From Planctomycetaceae bacterium (GTDB taxonomy: Bacteria > Planctomycetota > Planctomycetia > Planctomycetales > Planctomycetaceae), in contig JACKHO010000006.1 in NCBI GenBank assembly GCA_020638955.1, forward strand, positions 248,001 to 312,000: DNA of 64,000 bases, given 5' to 3'. The position numbers and the translations under genes are program-made. Under the pieces are notes generated by a model, which searched no databases, was not told the origin of the DNA, and worked only from the letters and a program-made list of their open reading frames with translations. Positions 27,424 through 34,995 of this stretch are shown piece by piece (the stretch's first letter is position 1; every line of letters starts with the position of its first letter).

Positions 27424-28878
27424 CTACGAAAACAGTGAAGCCAGTGTCATTCCATCTGAGAGTCGCCACGGGCGGCCGGACTGGTCGTGGATTTCGGTTC
27501 GGGGATCGATGCCGAATCGCCAGTAAATCGTGGCCGCCAGGTCGGCAGGAGTGGCGGGGTCTTTGGCGGGATAGGCACCAATGTCATCGCTCGCACCGTA
27601 GACGGACCCACCACGCACGCCGCCACCGGCCAGCAGAATTGTATAACAGTCGGGCCAATGATCTCGGCCAGCACTGCCGTTGATGGTGGGTGTCCTGCCG
27701 AATTCGCCCAAGGCGACCACGAGAGTCGATTCCAGCAACCCGCGTTGGTCCAGGTCTTCAATCAATGCGGAGAGTGACTGATCGGCCTGGGGCAGCAGGT
27801 ACTTTTTGTTCTGGTTGAAATTGTCGGCGTGGGAATCCCAGTTCTGACCCTGCTGGCGGAAGTCGTTTACCGTGACAAACGGTACGCCTGCTTCCACGAG
27901 CCGACGCGCCTGCAGCAAATTCTGTCCACGAATTGGCCGCCACGGTGAGAGAGCCGACGCCGCGTCGCCAGCATCAGCCGGTGCGGCGGCCATGCCATAT
28001 CGCTGCCGAGTTGCTTCGGTCTCCTGGGACAAGTCCAGGGCCTGCCGCAGTGTTGTTGAATCGAGCAGTTCGTATGCTCGTTCATACATGTCACTGAGCT
28101 GTCGCGAATTGGGAAAACTGTAACCGCGTAAGTCCTGTTCAATGCTGCTGAGCAGTTCGCGCCGACGTCCAATACGGACGCTTGGCAAATCATCCGCTTT
28201 TGAAAGCACGGGACTGCGAAACTCCAAAGTGTCTGGCTTTCCTTCAATCAGGAGAGGATCAAACGCGTTGCCGAGAAATCCGCCTCCCTGGCACGGAACG
28301 TCGACCACATTATGAAACAGCGACGGCAGCACGGCGTGGCAAACTTCGAGAGACTCCTCACGACGAACATAACTCAGTGCTCCGCCATGACAGGGGAAGA
28401 ACTGCGGGATGGAAGCAAACTCTTCCCGGTCTCCCTGCGGCCCCTGACGACCGGTGAATGTTTCTGTGGAAGCCGAGTCGTGCAGGCGGTTCGTATGATG
28501 CATGCTCCGCACGAGAGCGACATGATGCATCACCTGGCTCATGTACGGCAGATGTTCACAAATCTGTATGCCAGGGACGGTTGTTGAGATGGGGTTGAAC
28601 TCGCCGCGAACGGTGCTGGTTGCGTTTGGCTTCAGGTCGTACGTGTCGAGATGACTTGGGCCTCCATAGTAGAACACGAAAATGCAGGACTTAATCTTCG
28701 ACTCGCTGTTTGGCTGTAGATTCGAAGCCGCGAGACGCCCTGAGAGCAATGCCGTCAGTCCCGAACCGAATGCCAGCTTGAGCCAGGAACGCCGGGAGCC
28801 GTTTCCATTTGCAGGCAAACCAGCTTGTGGAATTCGGATAGACACGAGCAAACTCTCATTGACCAGCGGCAGCTGCAA
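27424..28878 (-). CDS. DUF1501 family exported protein
   Basis: This 484-residue DUF1501 protein is a paralogue of the one at 10771-12165. The leader has Arg-Arg at 29-30 (SRRSWLKLAFG) followed by a hydrophobic stretch, a Tat-like signal with a long n-region; a downstream start such as the GTG giving VSIRIPQAG cannot be excluded. Family features include CIFVFYYGGPSHLDTYD (about 63-79), SMHH, FVTVNDF, and GRDHWPDCY near the C-terminal third. Unlike the first locus it is divergent from, not co-linear with, its DUF1549/DUF1553 partner, sharing a 207-nt intergenic region with it. It converges on the rhamnosidase with a 25-nt gap. Confidence 0.92.
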   Translation of the reverse strand: MQLPLVNESLLVSIRIPQAGLPANGNGSRRSWLKLAFGSGLTALLSGRLAASNLQPNSESKIKSCIFVFYYGGPSHLDTYDLKPNATSTVRGEFNPISTTVPGIQICEHLPYMSQVMHHVALVRSMHHTNRLHDSASTETFTGRQGPQGDREEFASIPQFFPCHGGALSYVRREESLEVCHAVLPSLFHNVVDVPCQGGGFLGNAFDPLLIEGKPDTLEFRSPVLSKADDLPSVRIGRRRELLSSIEQDLRGYSFPNSRQLSDMYERAYELLDSTTLRQALDLSQETEATRQRYGMAAAPADAGDAASALSPWRPIRGQNLLQARRLVEAGVPFVTVNDFRQQGQNWDSHADNFNQNKKYLLPQADQSLSALIEDLDQRGLLESTLVVALGEFGRTPTINGSAGRDHWPDCYTILLAGGGVRGGSVYGASDDIGAYPAKDPATPADLAATIYWRFGIDPRTEIHDQSGRPWRLSDGMTLASLFS

Positions 28879-29085
28879 TTCATCTCTCAGGCGACGTCAA
28901 CAGGATAATTGGTGGCGGATGCGCGTGTCGAGAGGAGCGTGGATTGCTCAATGACATCTGTCGGAAGCGCCCGTGATGTGCCGAATGGGGCGAATTGCCT
29001 TGTCAGCAACGCCCGGGACTCCTCATCATACGCAGAAGCACATCTCGATGAGATGGAACTGACTACGTCCAAGGAACGCGACACC

Positions 29086-31584
29086 ATGCACTGCCCCCGG
29101 AAAATACTCTCCTATTTGTTGACGCTGCTGCTGTGCTGCGGGTTCGCCGCCGTCGCCCAGGCGGAAATTCGGGTCTTTCCCGAGCAGGTTCAGTTGACGG
29201 GAGCAAAGGCACGGCAGCAACTCATTGTGCAGACCGTCGTTGATGGCGAGCTGGCGGCCCAGCCTGCGGAAGTCACCTGGACCAGCGACACCCCCGATGT
29301 CATGACGGTTTCGGCCGAGGGAGTCATTACACCGGTCAAGAATGGAGAAGCGAAAGCCACGGCAAAAGTCGGTGACGAAACGTTGGCGGTTTCCGTTCAA
29401 ATCACGGGCATGGATCAGCCGCACGCCTGGGAGTTTCGTCGGCACGTTGTGCCCATCCTTTCCAAGACAGGCTGCAACACCGGCCCCTGCCATGGTGCAC
29501 TGGCGGGCAAAGGCGGGTTCCGCCTCTCGCTCCGAGGGTATGATTCCGCCACCGACTACTTCAACATTGTGAAGCAGGACCGTGGACGCCGAGTCGAGTT
29601 TGCTGAACCCGCTCGCAGCTTGCTGCTCGCGAAACCCTCAGGCTCCATCCCGCACAAAGGGGGCTTGCGTCTGCGGACCGACTCCGCGAATTACGAAATT
29701 CTGGCGGACTGGATCGCAAACGGTGCCAGCCCTCCGAAGTCCGATGATCCCACGCTGACGAGCCTGGAGGTCTTTCCGCAACAGGTCAAACTGCTTGCTG
29801 GTCAGCAGCAACAGTTCATTGTTCGCGCGACGTACTCGGATGGTCGCATGGAAGATGTGACCCGCTGGACCAAATGGACCTCGGCGAACGAGACCGTCTG
29901 TCAGGTGAATGATGACGGCGTGGTTGAAGTGGTCGGCCCGGGCGAGGGGGCGATTTCCATTTGGTTCTCCTCTCAAATCGTCATGGCGCGGGTCACTGTC
30001 CCGTACCCGAACGAAGTGGCTCCAGAAGTCTTTGCGGGTCTCAAACCGAAGAATTTCATTGATGAGGAAATCAACCGGCAGTTGGCCCGGCTGAACATCC
30101 CGCCATCCAAGCAATGCACTGATGCAGAGTTCATCCGACGTGTTTACCTGGACAGCATGGGGATTCTGCCGACGCCCGAAGAAGTGCGAAACTTCATCGC
30201 CAAGTCAGACGAGAACAAGCGCGACGCACTCGTCGACGCCGTATTGGAGCGGCCCGAATTTGTCGATTACTGGACCTATAAATGGTCGGACGTACTCATG
30301 CTGAACGGCACGTTGCTGCGCCCGGAAGCCGTGAAAGCTTACTACACGTGGATTCATGACAATGTCGAGAAGAATACGCCCTGGGACGTCATGGTTCGTG
30401 AAATCCTGACAGCCACGGGCGGCAGCCTCGATAATGGAGCCACGAACTTCTACGCACTCAATCAGACTCCGGAAGACATGACGGAGAACGCGTGTCAATC
30501 ATTCCTCGGCCTGTCGATTGGCTGTGCGAAGTGCCACAACCATCCTTTGGAGAAATGGACCAACGACCAGTACTACGCCATGGCCAATTTATTCTCGCGC
30601 GTGCGTGCCAAAGGCTGGGGCGGCGAGTCACGCAATGGTGATGGCAAACGCACGCTGTACGTCGTCGAGAGTGGCGAACTCGTGCAGCCTCGTACTGGAA
30701 AGCCACAACCGCCGACACCACTCGACGGCACACCCGTTTCATTCGACGACACCTCAGACCGCCGCATTCACTTGGCGAACTGGATGACGTCGCCGGAGAA
30801 TCCTTACTTCGCCAAGTCCATCACAAACCGCATTTGGGCGAACTTCTTCGGCATCGGTCTGGTTGACTCAGAAGATGACCTGCGTGTCTCGAATCCTGCG
30901 AGTAACCCCGAATTGCTGGCCGCGTCGGCCAAGTTCCTCGTCGATGAAAAGTTCAACCTCAAGCCGCTCATGCGGGAAATTATGCGGTCGCAGGCGTATC
31001 AGCGGTCGAGCGAAGTGCTGGAAGGGAACAAGGACGAGAGCCGGTTCTACTCACGTTATTATCCCCGCCGCCTCATGGCCGAAGTGCTGCACGACGCCAT
31101 TGTCTCCGTGACCGAAGTCCCCACGAAGTTCGACTCCATCGCATTTCCCGGGGCCGACAAACAAGCGACCGACTTCTATCCAGTCGGCACCCGAGCCATT
31201 CAGTTGTACGACTCCGCTGTCGACTCCTATTTCCTGGAAGCTTTCGGACGCAATCCCCGCAATATCGTCTGCGAGTGCGAACGGTCCGATGAACCAAGCA
31301 TGGTCCAGGTACTGCACATTTCGAATGGGCATACCATTAACGACAAGCTCAGTTCCAAAGACGGTCGTGTCGCGATGCTGCTCGACTTGCACGCAAAAGG
31401 CATGTCGCTCGAAAGCCTGACCGACGAAGTCTTCCTCACCTGCCTGTCCCGGTTCCCCACCGAGGAAGAACGCAGCCAAACCGTTGCGATTCTCAAAGAG
31501 TCATCTGCGGAAGAATTCCGCCCATCCGTCGAAGACCTCTTCTGGGCCCTGCTCAGCAGCCGCGAGTTTTTGTTTAATCATTGA
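29086..31584 (+). CDS. Exported cytochrome-like protein: Big2, CX4CH, Big2, DUF1549, DUF1553
   Basis: The start at 29086 gives 832 residues with a clean signal peptide (1-26, ending AQA) and an AAGGAA ribosome binding site. The open frame upstream to 28909 lacks these. Domains in order are: Big2-like domain (about 28-107), CNTGPCH at 130-136 (CX4CH), a second Big2-like domain (about 225-310), DUF1549 (about 325-510, with CXXCH as CAKCH), and DUF1553 (about 560-825). It is a paralogue of the 14732-16948 protein. Likely periplasmic; redox activity is inferred from the cysteine-histidine motifs. Divergent from DUF1501 and followed within 15 nt by a small unknown gene. Confidence 0.92.
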   Translation: MHCPRKILSYLLTLLLCCGFAAVAQAEIRVFPEQVQLTGAKARQQLIVQTVVDGELAAQPAEVTWTSDTPDVMTVSAEGVITPVKNGEAKATAKVGDETLAVSVQITGMDQPHAWEFRRHVVPILSKTGCNTGPCHGALAGKGGFRLSLRGYDSATDYFNIVKQDRGRRVEFAEPARSLLLAKPSGSIPHKGGLRLRTDSANYEILADWIANGASPPKSDDPTLTSLEVFPQQVKLLAGQQQQFIVRATYSDGRMEDVTRWTKWTSANETVCQVNDDGVVEVVGPGEGAISIWFSSQIVMARVTVPYPNEVAPEVFAGLKPKNFIDEEINRQLARLNIPPSKQCTDAEFIRRVYLDSMGILPTPEEVRNFIAKSDENKRDALVDAVLERPEFVDYWTYKWSDVLMLNGTLLRPEAVKAYYTWIHDNVEKNTPWDVMVREILTATGGSLDNGATNFYALNQTPEDMTENACQSFLGLSIGCAKCHNHPLEKWTNDQYYAMANLFSRVRAKGWGGESRNGDGKRTLYVVESGELVQPRTGKPQPPTPLDGTPVSFDDTSDRRIHLANWMTSPENPYFAKSITNRIWANFFGIGLVDSEDDLRVSNPASNPELLAASAKFLVDEKFNLKPLMREIMRSQAYQRSSEVLEGNKDESRFYSRYYPRRLMAEVLHDAIVSVTEVPTKFDSIAFPGADKQATDFYPVGTRAIQLYDSAVDSYFLEAFGRNPRNIVCECERSDEPSMVQVLHISNGHTINDKLSSKDGRVAMLLDLHAKGMSLESLTDEVFLTCLSRFPTEEERSQTVAILKESSAEEFRPSVEDLFWALLSSREFLFNH

Positions 31585-31599
31585 TGGTGGCGGGCGAAC

Positions 31600-32040
31600 G
31601 TGTCACGTATCTATCAAGACTACGAATTCGTTGTGGCCGAAGCGTCGAATCGCCCAGTGCTCCAGTTGCTTGGATTAGTTTTCGATGACGACGGAGACGA
31701 CGCTCCCGGCGTCGTCTATATGCAGTTTGCTGACACTCTCGAATGGCATCGCTTCTTCGTGCAGGCCCATATCGGATTCTGGGAGACCTATGACGACGCG
31801 ACGATTCAGGAAGAATTCGATGATGCCAACGAAAATGGAGACCGATTGGTCGATTACGGCCCATTAGTTGGTGGACTGCCACGCGGCTTGACGTCCGCCT
31901 GCTCGTATGTTGGGGAATTCGACGCAGCCAACATTCGCCTCACATTTGACAATGGAACGTCATTCGTCCTGGCATCAATGGAAGTCGACTTGGATTCAAG
32001 ATCTCACTTGAAAGTCAGTAGAGCGGACCGCACTTTGTGA
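31600..32040 (+). CDS. Hypothetical protein, 146 aa
   Basis: I do not recognise this acidic soluble protein (start GTG at 31600, 15 nt after the DUF1549/DUF1553 stop). It has no signal peptide or membrane segment. Visible features are an aspartate-rich stretch (FDDDGDDAPG, about 28-37), a second acidic run (EEFDDANENGD) and a C-terminal strand pair (NIRLTFDNGTSFVLASMEVDLD). Composition and coding quality look real. It may be translated as an appendix of the preceding operon, or pair with the similarly sized next gene. Confidence 0.6.
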   Translation: MSRIYQDYEFVVAEASNRPVLQLLGLVFDDDGDDAPGVVYMQFADTLEWHRFFVQAHIGFWETYDDATIQEEFDDANENGDRLVDYGPLVGGLPRGLTSACSYVGEFDAANIRLTFDNGTSFVLASMEVDLDSRSHLKVSRADRTL

Positions 32041-32096
32041 GAACAGTACTGCGCGGCGGTCGCAGACTTCTTCGCAATCCATAGATTGGAATTACA

Positions 32097-32540
32097 GTGG
32101 TGGAGATCGAACTGGAGAATCTGGGACAGCAAGGCCACGCACTCACTTTTCGTGTCGCGTTTCATTCAGCTTCACAGAGGTGGCTGCTGCGTTATCCGGT
32201 AGTCACAGATCTGAAAATCGAGGACACCAAAACCGGTGAACAGCATCCAAGGAAAGGACGGCGTATTGTGTCGGAGCCGCGTGATGATTTCGTCCTGATA
32301 CCTGGAGCCCGAATCTCATTCGACTTGAAAATCTATTCAGACGACGCTGGTGAGGAACAGCAATGGATGACCTATCTTCCCGCAGGTAGCTACACCGTAC
32401 GAATCGTGTATTCAGTCGACGACAATTGTGAATGGCACGACTACCTCCAGAAGCGATCTCGTTTTGTCGAGATGACGCCAATTTGGCGGGGATTGGTGGA
32501 GTCGAATCCCATCGACCTCGTCATAAAGGGCAGACCATAG
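32097..32540 (+). CDS. Hypothetical beta-rich protein, 147 aa
   Basis: This protein is not recognised. It starts at tandem GTG codons at 32097 and has an alternating hydrophobic pattern (LTFRVAFHS, FVLIPGARISFDLKIYSDD, GSYTVRIVYSVDD) suggesting an immunoglobulin-like beta sandwich. No signal peptide is visible, so it is probably cytoplasmic. It follows the 146-residue unknown gene after 56 nt in the same orientation; the pair may be functionally linked. No catalytic motif can be seen. Confidence 0.6.
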   Translation: MVEIELENLGQQGHALTFRVAFHSASQRWLLRYPVVTDLKIEDTKTGEQHPRKGRRIVSEPRDDFVLIPGARISFDLKIYSDDAGEEQQWMTYLPAGSYTVRIVYSVDDNCEWHDYLQKRSRFVEMTPIWRGLVESNPIDLVIKGRP

Positions 32541-32734
32541 GGGCTCGTTGACTCCGTTATTCGCCCTCAAGCCAACACTTATGTCGTGGGCATGCCGGGT
32601 GGCATGGTTAAGAGCTGCCCAGTTTCCGTGCCATGCAGGCATCGCGGAGCAGGGCAAGCATGCGAACGTTGTTCGTCGAGATGATCCCGAACGACTTGCT
32701 TCAGCGTCTATGGATCTCGCCCCCATACCCTGAG

Positions 32735-32765
32735 CATGCCCACGCTGCTGCGCGACGTGGGCATG
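32735..32765. repeat. Palindromic element CATGCCCACG/CGTGGGCATG
   Basis: A perfect 10-bp inverted repeat (32735-32744 and 32756-32765) with an 11-nt loop lies in the 237-nt gap between convergent genes. The same gap has other GGCATG-rich pieces at about 32590-32650 that look like decayed repeat DNA. Without a T-run it is not a standard terminator, but it could stop both converging transcripts. Confidence 0.5.
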
Positions 32766-32777
32766 GCACATTCTGAA

Positions 32778-34091
32778 CTACTTTTCAGCGGCAGACTGCC
32801 ATGCGGCGCCGTTGGGGAACTCGTACCGCTCTCGCGATTCCTGCAGCATTTCGATGCTGTAGCCAGGTGCTTCGGGTGGCATGTAGCGACCGTTTTTCAT
32901 GGTGACGGGATGCACGAAGTGTTCGTGTAAATGGTCGGCGAATTCGGTGAGGCGGTCTTCCCAGGTGCCGCTGATGGCGACGTAGTCAATGAGTGAGAGG
33001 TGCTGTACGTACTCGCACAATCCGACGCCGCCGGCGTGTGGGCAGACGGGAATCCCAAACTTGGCGGCCATGAGCATGACGGCCAGGATTTCGTTGACGC
33101 CGCCAATGCGGCAACTGTCGATTTGACACACGCCAATAGCACCGGCCTGCATGAACTGTTTAAACATCACACGGTTGGCACAATGTTCTCCCGTGGCGAC
33201 TTTGATGGGGGCGACGGTTTTCGCAATGGCCGCATGACCCAGCACGTCATCGGGGGATGTCGGTTCTTCGATGAACCATGGCTGGAATTCCTTGAGATGT
33301 TCCATCCATTCGATGGCGGCGGGGACATCCCACACCTGGTTCGCGTCGACCATGAGGCGCCGTTCGGGGCCAATTTCTTCCCGGATAATTCGGCAACGCC
33401 GAATGTCGTCTTCCAGACTGCGTCCGACTTTGATTTTGAAACACTCCCAACCATCGGCCAGTGAGTTGCGGCAGAGTGAGCGAAGCTTTTCATCGGAGTA
33501 GCCGAGCCATCCTGCTGATGTGGTGTAGGCGGGGTATCCCAGTTCGCGCACCCGCTCGATTCTTTCCGAGCGTGTCGCCACCTGTTGTTCCAGAATTCCT
33601 CGTGCTTCGTCGGGGGTAAGTGCATCGCTGATGTAGCGGAAATCGATGCACCGCACAATTTCTTCGGGGGACATTTCGGCGACGAGGCGCCAGAGGGGTT
33701 TCTCCTCGATTTTGGCCCACAAATCCCACACGGCGTTGACCACGGCAGCCGTCGCCAAATGGATGGCTCCCTTCTCCGGGCCAATCCAACGCAACTGGCT
33801 GTCGCCGGTAACGTGTCGCCAGAAGGCTCCCATGTCTGCCGTCATCGACTCGACCGTCCGTCCAACGACCAGCGGGGCCAGCGACTCGATAGCTTTCACG
33901 CAGACTTCGTTGCCGCGACCAATGGTGAAGGTCATTCCGTGACCGGCGAGGCCGTCGGGGGAATTCGTGTGGAGAATGCAGTATGCTGCGGAGTAGTCAG
34001 GATCGGGGTTCATGGCGTCTGAACCATCGAGCTGGCTGGACGTGGGAAACCTCAAATCGAGGACTTCAATCCGTTCGACTTTCAATGTCAT
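32778..34091 (-). CDS. L-fuconate dehydratase (enolase superfamily)
   Basis: With the ATG at 34091 the protein has 437 residues. Enolase-superfamily active-site residues are all visible: Lys221 of the KIK motif (FKIKVG), Asp249 (VDANQVWD), Glu275 (FIEEP), Glu302 (ATGEHC) and His352 (PHAGG). These sit one residue from the positions I recall for Xanthomonas L-fuconate dehydratase. The GWLGYSDEKL segment is typical of that subgroup. It converts L-fuconate to 2-keto-3-deoxy-L-fuconate in non-phosphorylative fucose catabolism. The frame extends to 34226, but that part translates the dispersed palindromic repeat and is not real protein. It stands alone; other fucose genes are not adjacent. Confidence 0.92.
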   Translation of the reverse strand: MTLKVERIEVLDLRFPTSSQLDGSDAMNPDPDYSAAYCILHTNSPDGLAGHGMTFTIGRGNEVCVKAIESLAPLVVGRTVESMTADMGAFWRHVTGDSQLRWIGPEKGAIHLATAAVVNAVWDLWAKIEEKPLWRLVAEMSPEEIVRCIDFRYISDALTPDEARGILEQQVATRSERIERVRELGYPAYTTSAGWLGYSDEKLRSLCRNSLADGWECFKIKVGRSLEDDIRRCRIIREEIGPERRLMVDANQVWDVPAAIEWMEHLKEFQPWFIEEPTSPDDVLGHAAIAKTVAPIKVATGEHCANRVMFKQFMQAGAIGVCQIDSCRIGGVNEILAVMLMAAKFGIPVCPHAGGVGLCEYVQHLSLIDYVAISGTWEDRLTEFADHLHEHFVHPVTMKNGRYMPPEAPGYSIEMLQESRERYEFPNGAAWQSAAEK

Positions 34092-34152
34092 AATATGCCT
34101 GCAAGTGAAAGTCGCTGTGAGGCGACCAATACTCAGTGAGAACTGCATGGGA

Positions 34153-34172
34153 CACAGACAGGAATGTCTGTG
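34153..34172. repeat. Dispersed palindromic repeat, copy 2
   Basis: Identical to the element at 5707-5726 (8-bp perfect stem, GGAA loop, followed by CCACC). It lies 62 nt upstream of the L-fuconate dehydratase start, so it may fall in that gene's leader or promoter region. Confidence 0.75.
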
Positions 34173-34328
34173 CCACCCGGAGTGTTGCGGGAAACTCACT
34201 ATTGAAACCAAAAAAGTGAATGGCAAATTCTGTTGAGTCCTGAAACCAAACTCCAGTCACACGGCCACATATTTCCCTCCCGAAGGAATTGAGACTCTTT
34301 ACCCGGAGCACGTGAGGCAGAACACACC

Positions 34329-34616
34329 ATGGAAGATTCATTCCCCGACTACAAAACACGTGAGGATGACATCCGCGTTTACTTCCCCCACCACGAGGAG
34401 TGGACCATTCACATCAAGCGGACTTGGGAGAAGCAATATTGCTACGCCAAGTGCCCCGGCGAGGACTACTTCCACGCCATTCTGGCCGGTGAAATCTACA
34501 TCCAGCGCGGGGACGAAAAGTACTGCCTCGACTGCGCCCTCCGTCACGGATTCCTCACCCAAGACCGCCTCTTCTGGCAAAGAGGACCGCGTCCACCCAA
34601 GAAAATGCCCATGTGA
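34329..34616 (+). CDS. Small hypothetical protein with paired cysteines, 95 aa
   Basis: I do not recognise a named family. The protein has four cysteines arranged as CYAKC (residues 38-42) and CLDC (67-70), a pattern compatible with a zinc-binding site, between conserved-looking aromatic stretches (VYFPHHEEWTIHIKRTWEKQY). It ends in a basic, proline-rich tail. No signal peptide or membrane segment is present. It stands alone, upstream of a repeat-rich 379-nt gap. Confidence 0.65.
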   Translation: MEDSFPDYKTREDDIRVYFPHHEEWTIHIKRTWEKQYCYAKCPGEDYFHAILAGEIYIQRGDEKYCLDCALRHGFLTQDRLFWQRGPRPPKKMPM

Positions 34617-34846
34617 TTGGGCAAAATGTTCTACGTATGCTCAGTGCTCATCAATACTGAATCAATGACTCGCCACCACTCCTCTTCCGCAGTGCTTCCC
34701 CCTGGGTCTTGCCTAGGGCGTCTTAAGCATGGTGGCATTTCTTCTCCCTCCAAGAAGTGGGGGGAGAAGATGGCCGACAGGCCAGATGAGGGGGGCCGCG
34801 CGTTGCCCACGCCTCAATTCCCAGTAGTCTATCCCCCTCACCCCAG

Positions 34847-34904
34847 CCCTCTCCCCCACAGTGAATGCGAAGAGACATCGCGACATCCATCGTGGGGGAG
34901 AGGG
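34847..34904. repeat. 13-bp perfect inverted repeat in the 34617-34995 gap
   Basis: CCCTCTCCCCCAC (34847-34859) pairs with GTGGGGGAGAGGG (34892-34904) around a 32-nt spacer. Nearby sequence is strongly C- or G-rich. The 379-nt gap otherwise contains nothing I can support. The element falls inside an upstream open extension of the next gene, which shows that extension is not coding. Confidence 0.6.
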
Positions 34905-34995
34905 GGAGTCAGGCTACAAAGATCACCGTTCGGATCAAAACGGGTTGACGGCGCATCGCTGCGAAAGCATGGCGACGGAGAAAAGGCGGGCTGCC

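Noticed and set aside
32548..32733. 61-codon plus-strand open frame
   Set aside because: It translates decayed GGCATG-rich repeat DNA next to a palindrome.
34092..34226. 45-codon upstream extension of L-fuconate dehydratase
   Set aside because: It runs through the dispersed palindromic repeat; family length and alignment of active-site positions support the ATG at 34091.
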